Assembly (NCBI RefSeq): GCF_017551775.1 | Contig: NZ_JAFZKX010000092.1 | Span: forward strand, 1 to 41,443 | DNA from: Fibrobacter sp. | GTDB lineage: Bacteria > Fibrobacterota > Fibrobacteria > Fibrobacterales > Fibrobacteraceae | Direction of reading: 5' to 3' | DNA length: 41,443 bases | Shown here: positions 29,393 to 36,617 of the stretch, piece after piece | Position numbering within the stretch: the stretch's first letter is position 1 | Layout: each line of letters begins with the position of its first letter | Translations under genes and position numbers: made by a program | Notes under the pieces: model-generated | Told to the model about the DNA's origin: nothing | Databases searched by the model: none | The model's input: only the letters and a program-made list of their open reading frames with translations

Positions 29393-30894
29393 CCGTAAAC
29401 GACGTACAGCATTTTCCCCGTCCATTCAACGACAACTACGACCTGATCGGAACTCTCGGCAAGGGGGGAATGGGGCTAGTCTACAAGGCTCTCGACAAAA
29501 AGCTCAAGCGCGTAGTAGCATTCAAGATCTTGGACGCCTCCGCTGACGGCGAAGCCATCCAGAGATTCTACCTGGAAGCCCAGGCCATGAAGGAACTGGA
29601 CCACCAGAACATCGTGCATGTTTTCGACTTTGGAAAGCAAGACAACCAGCTCTTTATCGCGATGACGTATGTGCAGGGCTACTCGCTCTCCGACGTTCTC
29701 CAGAAGCAGAGCAAGCTTCCCTTCGACGCTATCGAACTGATTGTCCGCCAGATTGCACGCGGCCTCCTTTACGCCCACAGCAAGGGAATCGTCCACCGCG
29801 ACGTGAAACCCTCGAACATCATGCTCACGCGCGACAACCGCGTCTACGTGATGGACTTCGGCATTTCGTACATCCAGGAGATGGAAAAAGACAGGCTCAC
29901 CAAGACGGGCATGACGATGGGAACGCCCGAATACATGAGCCCTGAACAGTGCCACGGCGACGAAGTGACGCTCCAGTCCGACATTTACAGCATGGGCGTC
30001 ATCCTTTACGAAATGACTTGCGGCCGCCTCCCCTTCCAGGGAAACCGCCCCGTCGAAATTGCGCTCAAGCACGTGCAGGAACCGCCTCCGGATCCCAGGC
30101 AGTTCCGCCCCGACATGCCGCCGGGACTTTCGGAACTCATCCTCAAGTGTCTCAAGAAAAAACTGAACGAGCGATTCCACGACATGCAGGAATTCCTCGA
30201 CGAATGCGACCAGGTGTTCCCGCAAAAAGAAACGCACGGGAACATGAAAATCGGCAAGAAGCAATCCCTGTTGCGTCACGGCACCACTTCCATAGCCGAA
30301 GCCGCCACGAAGCTCCCCTCGCACGTGCGCGTCATCCGCAGGCGCCTTACCGCGCTCGCCATATCGCTGTTCCCGCTCATCATTCTGCTGCTTGTGCTCC
30401 TGATGCTCACGTACAAGCCCGAAAACATGCTGCAGCAACTCGAGTGGGACGACGCCATCGGCAACTTCGAGCAGACCGCCATAGAGGCGGACGTTTCGGG
30501 TGGATACTCGCTCGACAACCTCACAGACGGCGACCTCAAAACCGCATGGCTCACCGCGATGCCCGCAAAGCCGCAGAACCCCGTGCTCACGATCTTTTTC
30601 GACAACATAACGCTCATCACGCACATCGGTTTCGCCGTCGGTTACCAGAAATCCGTCGACGACCCGTTCGGTGACCGCTTCCGCATCTTCAAGAAGCCCA
30701 AGTCGCTCACGCTGGAAACTAAAGAAGGATTCAAGCAAAAGGTGTTGCTCGAAAACATCAAGGGCATGCAGTACCCGAAAATCCAGGCCATGGAAACGAG
30801 CGAAATCAAGGTCTACCTCGACGAAGTCTACGAAGCCGACAACAAGGATTTCGCGATTTCCGAGATAAGGATGCTCGGAATGCAAGTCCACTAA
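29389..30894 (+). CDS. Transmembrane Ser/Thr protein kinase with discoidin-like outer domain
   Basis: A 501-residue kinase. The Hanks-type catalytic domain (about 18-280) is complete: glycine loop LGKGGMGLVYKA, Lys in VAFKIL, HRDVKPSN with Asp138, DFG and GTPEYMSPEQ. A juxtamembrane linker leads to one TM segment at about 320-341. The outer domain (about 345-501) has YSLDNLTDGDLKTAWLT followed by beta strands and ends SEIRMLGMQV, resembling discoidin/F5-8C or NADase-type glycan-binding domains. There are no PASTA repeats. I chose ATG 29389, which overlaps the ABC stop, over the upstream TTG at 29344. The likely partner is the FHA domain of the preceding transporter. Confidence 0.92.
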   Translation: MTVNDVQHFPRPFNDNYDLIGTLGKGGMGLVYKALDKKLKRVVAFKILDASADGEAIQRFYLEAQAMKELDHQNIVHVFDFGKQDNQLFIAMTYVQGYSLSDVLQKQSKLPFDAIELIVRQIARGLLYAHSKGIVHRDVKPSNIMLTRDNRVYVMDFGISYIQEMEKDRLTKTGMTMGTPEYMSPEQCHGDEVTLQSDIYSMGVILYEMTCGRLPFQGNRPVEIALKHVQEPPPDPRQFRPDMPPGLSELILKCLKKKLNERFHDMQEFLDECDQVFPQKETHGNMKIGKKQSLLRHGTTSIAEAATKLPSHVRVIRRRLTALAISLFPLIILLLVLLMLTYKPENMLQQLEWDDAIGNFEQTAIEADVSGGYSLDNLTDGDLKTAWLTAMPAKPQNPVLTIFFDNITLITHIGFAVGYQKSVDDPFGDRFRIFKKPKSLTLETKEGFKQKVLLENIKGMQYPKIQAMETSEIKVYLDEVYEADNKDFAISEIRMLGMQVH

Positions 30895-30909
30895 AATTTT
30901 TGACATAGT

Positions 30910-30921
30910 CCCGCATGCGGG
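30910..30921. promoter_or_regulatory. 12-bp perfect palindrome CCCGCATGCGGG
   Basis: A perfect 12-bp palindrome, with TTGACA just upstream (30899-30904), between the kinase stop and the terminator before yraN. It might be an operator or a small stem. No clear -10 is present at the right distance. Confidence 0.35.
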
Positions 30922-30933
30922 GCGACCTTATTG

Positions 30934-30964
30934 GAACATGCGATTTTCGCGTGTTCTTTTTTTT
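30934..30964 (+). terminator. Terminator between the kinase operon and yraN (possible attenuator)
   Basis: GAACATGCG pairs with CGCGTGTTC (9 bp, one wobble) around ATTTT, then eight T. The yraN ATG is only 16 nt further on, which leaves no room for a promoter after the hairpin, so yraN must depend on read-through or on a promoter upstream of this hairpin. Confidence 0.8.
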
Positions 30965-30980
30965 ATCAAGAGAGGAAAAA

Positions 30981-31445
30981 ATGATAAAAAGGGAATACGG
31001 CAATTTGCAAATGATTCGCAAATTTGAAAACTGGCGAAACGGAGGCCGCAAGGCCTCGAACCGGCCCAAGGGCAACTTCATCGAATCGCAGGCGGCGGCA
31101 TACCTGCGCAGGCTCGGCTACGAGATTCTAGAGCGCAACTACGCCTACCAGGGAGGCGAGCTCGACATCGTGGCGAAGGAAGGCGAAACCATCGTCTTCG
31201 TGGAAGTGAAGTCCGTATGGAACAACCAGCAGGGGAACCCGGCGGCGCGCGTGAACGTAGCGAAGCAGAAGAAGATTTGGAAAACCGCCTGCCATTTTTT
31301 GCACACGAAAAGCGAATTCGCCCCGAAAGGGTTCGACCAGCCCTGCCGTTTCGACGTGCTTTCGGCGCGCGTTTACCAGAAACCGCTGCAATTCAGCCAC
31401 ATCAAGAACGCCTTCGAAGGCACGCAGGTAGTCCCGCAGTGCTAG
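30981..31445 (+). CDS. yraN: YraN family (UPF0102) nuclease-like protein
   Basis: A 154-residue protein with the YraN pattern of an endonuclease-like fold: IESQAAAYLRRLGYEILERNYAYQGGELDIVAKEGETIVFVEVK, where the Glu-Asp-Glu-x-Lys set resembles Holliday junction resolvase-type nucleases. The function in cells is not established. The N-terminal 35 residues are basic and longer than usual, and the C-terminus (after about 130) diverges. The start ATG 30981 is set by AGAGAGGAAAAA directly upstream; a longer frame from 30915 would run through the terminator hairpin and is rejected. Confidence 0.85.
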   Translation: MIKREYGNLQMIRKFENWRNGGRKASNRPKGNFIESQAAAYLRRLGYEILERNYAYQGGELDIVAKEGETIVFVEVKSVWNNQQGNPAARVNVAKQKKIWKTACHFLHTKSEFAPKGFDQPCRFDVLSARVYQKPLQFSHIKNAFEGTQVVPQC

Positions 31446-31493
31446 CGGCAGGCAATCCGTAAAGCCCCGGAAGCCGCATGTGCGAGCCTTTGT

Positions 31494-31499
31494 TATATT
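31494..31499 (+). promoter_or_regulatory. -10 element, leaderless type, for yciO
   Basis: TATATT, then ATCGCC, then the ATG at 31506. Confidence 0.65.
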
Positions 31500-31505
31500 A
31501 TCGCC

Positions 31506-32099
31506 ATGCGTTTTGAAGTCCATCCCGATAATCCGCAGGCGAGAATCGTGAAACTCGCCGCAGCCGCCCTCGAAGACGACGGCCTCGTACTCTACCCTAC
31601 CGAGTCCGGCTACGCCATCGGCTGCAACGCCGAATCCCCGAAGGCCATCCACAAGCTTTACGCCCTCAAGAAGCCCATGAAGAAGTTCTTCATGGCGCTC
31701 ATCATCCCCGACATCCGCTCGGCGACCGACTACGCCCGCATCGACAACTTCGCCTTCAACATCATGAAGCCCCGCGTGCCCGGGCCCTACACGTTTATCT
31801 TGCCCGCCGATCCGCACATCGCCCGCCGGCTCGACGTCAAGCGCCCCGAAATCGGCGTGCGCATGCCTACGCATCCGTTTTTCAAGGAACTCTTCCAGCA
31901 CTTCGACAAGCCCATCCTGAGCACGGCGGCGAAGCTTTCTGAAGAAGATATCTACGAGCCCGACGAAATCTGGAAAACCTTTGAGCACTCCGTCGAAATG
32001 ATGGTAGACTGCGGTCCCATCGAAATCAACCCGACGAATATCATCAGCCTCATCGGCGACCGAATCGAAATACTGCGCGGCGATCTGCTCGACCCGTAG
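31506..32099 (+). CDS. yciO: YciO-type Sua5/YrdC family protein
   Basis: A 197-residue protein of the YrdC fold, which binds RNA or nucleotides. The opening VHPDNPQARIVKLAA and YPTESGYAIGC, together with FNIMKPRVPGPYTFIL, IGVRMPTHPF and PILSTAAKL, follow E. coli YciO closely, rather than the threonylcarbamoyl-AMP synthase TsaC or Sua5. YciO's own role is unsettled. The gene is preceded by a TATATT at leaderless distance and stands alone, converging with the ACIII-like operon 22 bp downstream. Confidence 0.86.
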   Translation: MRFEVHPDNPQARIVKLAAAALEDDGLVLYPTESGYAIGCNAESPKAIHKLYALKKPMKKFFMALIIPDIRSATDYARIDNFAFNIMKPRVPGPYTFILPADPHIARRLDVKRPEIGVRMPTHPFFKELFQHFDKPILSTAAKLSEEDIYEPDEIWKTFEHSVEMMVDCGPIEINPTNIISLIGDRIEILRGDLLDP

Positions 32100-32121
32100 T
32101 CACGCCCGCATCTATCCTATC

Positions 32122-32568
32122 TCAGAAGAACACCCAGACGGCAATCCAATAAGCCATCAGGGCGAATTCCATGCCCTGCGAAATTTTCGAAAGGAACGTG
32201 GAGCCAAATACCGAAACGCATAGAGCGATGATGCGCGTCCACGGCATGTCGAATCCCCGGTAGTACAACGATATCCCGCCGAACAATTCAACCCACAGCC
32301 ACATCACCTGCGCCATAATCAAGAAGCGACGACGCTTGTTCGGGAGCGCCGTAGTCGAGACGCACAGCGCAAGCGAAATCATTCGCAACGGGTACGATTC
32401 CATCGCCGGATCGCGCATATCGCCCGCCAAGAATGTATAGGCGCCAAACAGCAGGAGCGAGCCCACGATGACAAAGGCTTCCTTGAACAACCTTATGGGG
32501 CGACGCCAGAAGAACTGCGCCAAGGCGAGCGCAAGGAGGCATGCGACAGCATTCATCAACGGAGTCAT
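32122..32568 (-). CDS. Small membrane protein of the ACIII-like operon
   Basis: A 148-residue protein with about four or five TM segments and a positively charged inner loop (TALPNKRRRFLIM). I do not recognise a family. It is the last gene of the leftward operon and overlaps the NrfD-type gene by 4 nt (ATGA), so it is probably a subunit or assembly factor of the same complex. There are no heme or iron-sulfur motifs. It is not similar in appearance to ActD or ActF of alternative complex III. Confidence 0.65.
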   Translation of the reverse strand: MTPLMNAVACLLALALAQFFWRRPIRLFKEAFVIVGSLLLFGAYTFLAGDMRDPAMESYPLRMISLALCVSTTALPNKRRRFLIMAQVMWLWVELFGGISLYYRGFDMPWTRIIALCVSVFGSTFLSKISQGMEFALMAYWIAVWVFF

Positions 32569-34313
32569 GGGGCAACCTCCATTGTGTCCGCCGGGGCAAG
32601 CGAGCGCATGTACCGCACGAGGGCGCGGGCTTCCGATTCCGTCAGGCGGCCTTCGTACGGATTCATGTTCGCACGTCCATTCAAAATCACATGCACAAGC
32701 GAATCCTCGCCGAGGGAATCGAGCCGAGCCGCAATCAACTTTTGCGGTACCGGATAGAATTCGCGTATGAATTTTTCATTGAACTTGCCGTCAGTCCCGT
32801 GGCAACCGCTGCAGCGCGCATTCCATACCGCGCGGGCATGGAGCGAATCGGGAACTGTCGCATCAGTAATCACTTCGGACGGGATATCGGCCGACGATTG
32901 CCGAATTGCATTTTCCGATGCACCGCCGGCATAGAACATCCCCGCAAGGAACCCGACAGCGGCAAAAGAGAACACGGCAACAATTTTCCACGCCAGCGAA
33001 TGCGTCTTCGAATTCGAGACCAAGTCCGCAGCACTCTTATCCGTCGCTATTTTCCAGAACGGGCGCACGCACAAGACGACAGCCGCCACGAGCGCCACAA
33101 TCGGGTAGAAGAGCGGAGCCACATTCGGCAAAACGACAGAGACCGTATCGAACGCAGGCCGGGACACGGCCCAGAGCGTGTAGACAAGCGCCACGAGCAC
33201 GCCCACCAAAAGAGGGAAGCGCAGCACGATAAACTCCCGGCTCGTCAAGGGTTCCGTGTGGTGTTCCACGACAGGAGCAGACTTTTCATCCAGTTCGCCG
33301 AACAAAAGTTCGTTGCCTTCGATGGGCTTGCGGAGCTTTATGCGCAGAAGCACGAGCAATGTCGTGAACAACCCGACGGAGAAGGCGACAAGACCTGCAT
33401 CGATTTTCCCGAAACTCCCGACGGACGGGGACACAAGGAAGAAGCGTTCAAGCCAGAGCCCGAACAGCACGGAGAACGACACGGCGAGACGCCCGAGCGG
33501 ACTTTCGCGCACAGGCGATATCCACCAGAGCTGCGGGAGAAGCGCGCCGAATGCGAATACGGAGAAGTTCCATTCCCCCTTCAACGCGAAGATCCAGCCC
33601 CAGAACAGGAACATCAGGAACGAGAAGGCCATCATGAGCTTTTCGAGCAATCGCACGCGGCAGCCTTCCGCCACAAGGAGCATGTTCACCATCGCAAGGC
33701 CCGAATATATGGCGCCCGCGATGAAGTACAACGGGAAGAACGCCCCCTGCCACTGCGGCACGAACGTCACCGCAAAATCGAGGCTCACCACCGTATGCAC
33801 CCAGAGCACAAGCGGGAACAGGAGCCACGCCATCGGGCGGCGCAAGTCCTCGAGCACCTGGAAACGTTCCGAGAACAAGTGTATGGAGAAGTAGACCAGC
33901 GAAAGCAGCGCATAGACGGCGATGCAGCAGAAGTCCCACACCAACGGGGAACGAAGGTTCGCAAAACTCCCCCGCGCATCCGCGAAGGGAATGACCATGT
34001 AGAAGTTCTCCACCACACCGAGATGCATGAGCGGGAAAATCGCCGCGACCACGAGCGCACACAGCGTCGTGAGTTCCGCAAGGAGCGACGTGCGCCGGTC
34101 TAGCCGCACGCCGAGCGCCAGGAGGATTGCCGAAATGAGGGTCCCAGCATGCGCGATGCCTATCCAGAAGACGAACAGGCTTACAGGCACGCCCCAGAAG
34201 GTACGCGCATCCGTCGTCCAGGCGGCAGGGCCTTCCCACAGGCTGTAGCCGAGCGCACAGAGCCCGGGCAACAGGAGCGCAAGCCCCGCATATAGGAGAA
34301 TCCTGAAAATCAA
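32565..34313 (-). CDS. ActC/NrfD-type quinone-interacting subunit fused to cytochrome c
   Basis: A 582-residue protein. The first 300 residues are NrfD/PsrC-like with about eight TM segments and closely follow ActC of alternative complex III (FVFWIGIAHAGTLISAILLALG, FPLMHLG, LRSPLVWDF). The region of about 310-480 adds three or four TM segments. The C-terminal 110 residues are a class I cytochrome c with heme motif CSGCH and a distal Met candidate (NMNPYEG), expected outside the inner membrane. This cytochrome resembles a fused ActE-like subunit. The gene overlaps the Fe-S gene by ATGA. The role is probably oxidation or reduction of menaquinone coupled to the cytochrome and Fe-S subunits. Confidence 0.85.
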   Translation of the reverse strand: MIFRILLYAGLALLLPGLCALGYSLWEGPAAWTTDARTFWGVPVSLFVFWIGIAHAGTLISAILLALGVRLDRRTSLLAELTTLCALVVAAIFPLMHLGVVENFYMVIPFADARGSFANLRSPLVWDFCCIAVYALLSLVYFSIHLFSERFQVLEDLRRPMAWLLFPLVLWVHTVVSLDFAVTFVPQWQGAFFPLYFIAGAIYSGLAMVNMLLVAEGCRVRLLEKLMMAFSFLMFLFWGWIFALKGEWNFSVFAFGALLPQLWWISPVRESPLGRLAVSFSVLFGLWLERFFLVSPSVGSFGKIDAGLVAFSVGLFTTLLVLLRIKLRKPIEGNELLFGELDEKSAPVVEHHTEPLTSREFIVLRFPLLVGVLVALVYTLWAVSRPAFDTVSVVLPNVAPLFYPIVALVAAVVLCVRPFWKIATDKSAADLVSNSKTHSLAWKIVAVFSFAAVGFLAGMFYAGGASENAIRQSSADIPSEVITDATVPDSLHARAVWNARCSGCHGTDGKFNEKFIREFYPVPQKLIAARLDSLGEDSLVHVILNGRANMNPYEGRLTESEARALVRYMRSLAPADTMEVAP

Positions 34314-35188
34314 CGGCGCTCCCCCATGTAGACTATGGACGGATCCAGCGAAGCAACCGCCTTTGGGGCATAGAGCACGCGGTCTTTCGCGGCAAGCACC
34401 ATCGGGGACTTTTCATCGAGCCAGTTGCCGAATATGATAGCGTTCTTCGGGCAGGCGACGGCACAAGCAGTCGTCACATCGCGACCACGCCAATGCTCGC
34501 CGGGATGGAGCGCCTTGAAATCGTGGCGGTCATCCTGCAAGCGCTGCAGGCACAGCGAACATTTTTCCATCACGCCCTTCGTGCGGACAGGAACGTCGCT
34601 GTTGAACTGGAGCGAACGGCCCGAATCGACCGGATCATCGAAATTGAACTTGCGGGCACCCACAGGGCAGTTCGCCCCGCAGAAGCGGCTCCCGGTACAG
34701 CGCTTGTACATCATGGCGGAGATTCCGTCGGGCGTGTGGTTCGCGGCCCCCGTCGGGCAGACCTTCTCGCAGGGAGCATCTCCGCAGTGGAAGCACATCG
34801 CGGGAACACCGCCGCACATCTCGATCCAGTGCATGAACTGCCCGCGGGCAGCCTGCGCCCGGCCCGAAAGCGGAATGTTGTTCTCCTGGATGCAGGCGAG
34901 CACGCACTTGCCGCAGCCGTCGCAGGCATCCAAATCAATCGCCATGCCGAAGCGATTCTCCGTAGAGGCGCCAGGAGTCTTGAGCGCCGAGGGCATCGGG
35001 ACGCGCACGAGCTCCATCGCGGGCTTCATCTTCGAAAGCGCGAGACGGACCTCGTTCTCGAAATCGGCGAACGCCGGAGTTTTCTTCGCAGCCTTGACTG
35101 AAGGGCCAAACAAGCCTTCGCGGCAGCCGAAAAGGGCAAAGCCCGCCACCGTCACCGAGAAAAGCTTCAGGAACTCGCGCCTATCCAT
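34310..35188 (-). CDS. Tat-exported 4Fe-4S ferredoxin subunit (ActB C-terminal/NrfC-like)
   Basis: A 292-residue iron-sulfur protein. The N-terminus DRREFLKLF matches the Tat RRxFLK motif and is followed by a lipobox-like LFGC, so it may be a Tat-exported lipoprotein. Four cluster motifs are visible: CDGCGKCVLAC, CFHCGDAPCEKVCP, RCTGSRFCGANCP and CSLC paired with CAVACP. The third is characteristic of ActB and NrfC. In most ACIII systems this module is fused to a large molybdopterin-like domain; here only the ferredoxin part exists. The gene starts 3 nt after the pentaheme gene. Confidence 0.9.
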   Translation of the reverse strand: MDRREFLKLFSVTVAGFALFGCREGLFGPSVKAAKKTPAFADFENEVRLALSKMKPAMELVRVPMPSALKTPGASTENRFGMAIDLDACDGCGKCVLACIQENNIPLSGRAQAARGQFMHWIEMCGGVPAMCFHCGDAPCEKVCPTGAANHTPDGISAMMYKRCTGSRFCGANCPVGARKFNFDDPVDSGRSLQFNSDVPVRTKGVMEKCSLCLQRLQDDRHDFKALHPGEHWRGRDVTTACAVACPKNAIIFGNWLDEKSPMVLAAKDRVLYAPKAVASLDPSIVYMGERR

Positions 35189-35191
35189 AAA

Positions 35192-35821
35192 CTACCTGTG
35201 GCACGCGGCGCAGTACGTGGCCGCCCGTTTGAAATTCTTTGAACTTGCGGTCTCGCCCCTGTGGCAGGCAAGGCACGACTGCATCGTGAAATTGTCGCCG
35301 CCGTACACGTCGGCCATCGAATTATTTTTCGCAGGTCCGCGACCCGCATTTGCCGGAACAGCAGTGCCGGCCGAACGGTGACAATCCGCGCACTGCACGC
35401 CTGCGGCCGCGTGTACTCCGTGGTGGAACACCACGTGCTCCGGCAGTTCGGAGTCGTGCCACCAGGGGTATGCCGGAGCGGCGGCGAGCGCCGAATCCAG
35501 CTTCTCGATTCCGGGATTTTCAGTGAGCGGCAAGCGGTGGCAATCCATGCAGTCCGCCTTCGCAGGCAAGTACGCCTTCGCCCCGGATGTGGCACCCGTA
35601 TGGCAGTGACTGCAATCGAGCCCGATGTTCTCCCCGTGGAGCGCATGCAAAAAAGCAATCGTATTCGGGCCACTCGTATCCGCGCCCACGCGCACCGGAG
35701 CAGCCTTCTGACAAAACAAAAAATCCGCCAAAAAGAAAGCGAAGACAACGGCAAAAACGAGCCCCGCCCACTTGAACGGGGTTACTCCTGAAAATGCGCC
35801 TTGTCGTTTCAACAGACTCAT
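35192..35821 (-). CDS. Membrane-anchored pentaheme cytochrome c (ActA-like)
   Basis: A 209-residue cytochrome with an N-terminal membrane anchor (about 17-37) and five CxxCH motifs: CSHCH, CMDCH, CADCH, CLACH and CAACH. The last lies at the extreme C-terminus (CAACHR then stop). ActA of alternative complex III is likewise a pentaheme subunit, and the gene order heme-FeS-NrfD supports the match; QrcA-type subunits are an alternative. The ATG is 6 nt from TACATT, with ACAGGG in between, so the transcript may be leaderless. It is the first gene of the operon. Confidence 0.88.
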   Translation of the reverse strand: MSLLKRQGAFSGVTPFKWAGLVFAVVFAFFLADFLFCQKAAPVRVGADTSGPNTIAFLHALHGENIGLDCSHCHTGATSGAKAYLPAKADCMDCHRLPLTENPGIEKLDSALAAAPAYPWWHDSELPEHVVFHHGVHAAAGVQCADCHRSAGTAVPANAGRGPAKNNSMADVYGGDNFTMQSCLACHRGETASSKNFKRAATYCAACHR

Positions 35822-35827
35822 CCCTGT

Positions 35828-35833
35828 AATGTA
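35828..35833 (-). promoter_or_regulatory. -10 element, leaderless type, for the ACIII-like operon
   Basis: TACATT on the minus strand, 6 nt before the ATG at 35821. Confidence 0.5.
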
Positions 35834-35926
35834 AATCTAACATCTTTTAAAGCGCAGCAAAGTTCCGGTTTTTTGTAAAAAAACGCATGTAAGCAAAATT
35901 TTCCGGCATATTTTGCCCGCGAAACC

Positions 35927-35979
35927 GTCTATATAAGTAGACAGGAGCGTCTCCTGTTCGCTACGCAGGGCCGCTGCGT
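35927..35979. repeat. Cluster of three adjacent hairpins
   Basis: Three inverted repeats follow one another: GTCTA-TATAAG-TAGAC (35927-35942), ACAGGAG-CGT-CTCCTGT (35941-35957) and ACGCAG-GGCCG-CTGCGT (35963-35979). No T-run follows the first two and there is no gene. The block lies between the ACIII-like promoter and the toxin-antitoxin promoter. Confidence 0.6.
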
Positions 35980-35996
35980 CCGATTTTACAACACAA

Positions 35997-36035
35997 ATAC
36001 AACAATTGCTTTACATTTGGAACTTTTTGTTGTAT
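35997..36035. promoter_or_regulatory. Inverted-repeat operator candidate of the toxin-antitoxin operon
   Basis: ATACAACA (35997-36004) and TGTTGTAT (36028-36035) are perfect inverted 8-mers. The right arm overlaps the -10 (TATATT, 36033-36038). DinJ-type antitoxins repress their own operons by binding such palindromes, so this is a natural operator. Confidence 0.5.
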
Positions 36036-36038
36036 ATT
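36033..36038 (+). promoter_or_regulatory. -10 element of dinJ-yafQ
   Basis: TATATT, 7 nt before the ATG at 36046. An AGAGG in the gap could serve as a minimal ribosome binding site if a short leader exists. Confidence 0.6.
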
Positions 36039-36045
36039 TAGAGGT

Positions 36046-36315
36046 ATGAGTACCGTGGTTACAAATATCCGAATAGATAAAGAGCTCAAGGCTCAGGCTA
36101 CCGAACTCTTCAACGACTTGGGGTTGACTCTGTCCCAGGCCTTCACCGTTTTCTTGAAGCAGGCAGTACTTCACCAAGGCCTGCCATTTGCCGTCACCAG
36201 ACCCCCGTCCAAAGAACTCCTCGAGGCGATAAAGGAGGGCGAACAACTCGCCCACGACCCCAACGCCAAGACGTACGCAACGCCACAGGAACTTTGGGAC
36301 GAGCTAGGCATATGA
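36046..36315 (+). CDS. dinJ: Antitoxin, RelB/DinJ family
   Basis: An 89-residue antitoxin. The N-terminal ribbon-helix-helix part (VVTNIRIDKELKAQATELFNDLG followed by LSQAFTVFLKQAV) binds DNA, and the C-terminal part (KEGEQLAHDPNAKTYATPQELWDEL) wraps the toxin. It neutralises the YafQ-like toxin encoded next and probably represses the operon through the upstream inverted repeat. The stop overlaps the toxin start by ATGA, which keeps translation of the pair in step. Confidence 0.93.
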   Translation: MSTVVTNIRIDKELKAQATELFNDLGLTLSQAFTVFLKQAVLHQGLPFAVTRPPSKELLEAIKEGEQLAHDPNAKTYATPQELWDELGI

Positions 36316-36608
36316 CGACAGCTTCTTACAAGTATACCGTTCGGGCGACAAGCAGTTTCAAGAAAGCCTCAAAGCGATTAGCCAAACGGGGAAAAGACTC
36401 CCAAAAACTGAAAGATGTTGTTGACATCCTTGCCAAAGGGGAAGATCTTCCTGAATCCTATAAAGACCATCCTCTTGTAGGTAATTGGGTTGGTCATAGG
36501 GAACTGCATATAGAAGCCGATTGGATGTTAATCTACAGAATCGAAGAAAACATTTTAATTCTTGAACTCGTAGATACGGGGACGCATTCCGATCTGTTCG
36601 GGAAATAA
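36312..36608 (+). CDS. yafQ: Toxin, YafQ family mRNA endonuclease
   Basis: A 98-residue RelE-superfamily toxin of the YafQ type, which cuts mRNA on the ribosome. HPLVGNWVGHRELHIEADWMLIYR and the C-terminal ELVDTGTHSDLFGK are the family signature, with the conserved His residues (HIEAD, GTHSD) and Asp expected in the active site. I chose ATG 36312, overlapping the antitoxin stop, over a TTG at 36294. The coding sequence is more AT-rich than that of the neighbouring cytochrome genes, which fits a mobile module. All residues I would expect for activity appear intact. Confidence 0.92.
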   Translation: MTTASYKYTVRATSSFKKASKRLAKRGKDSQKLKDVVDILAKGEDLPESYKDHPLVGNWVGHRELHIEADWMLIYRIEENILILELVDTGTHSDLFGK

Positions 36609-36617
36609 CGCTCCGGC

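Noticed and set aside
32541-34103. Plus-strand open frame (520 codons) opposite the ActC/NrfD gene
   Set aside because: The product is a run of Arg, His and Glu without a domain, and the minus strand has TM segments and a heme motif.
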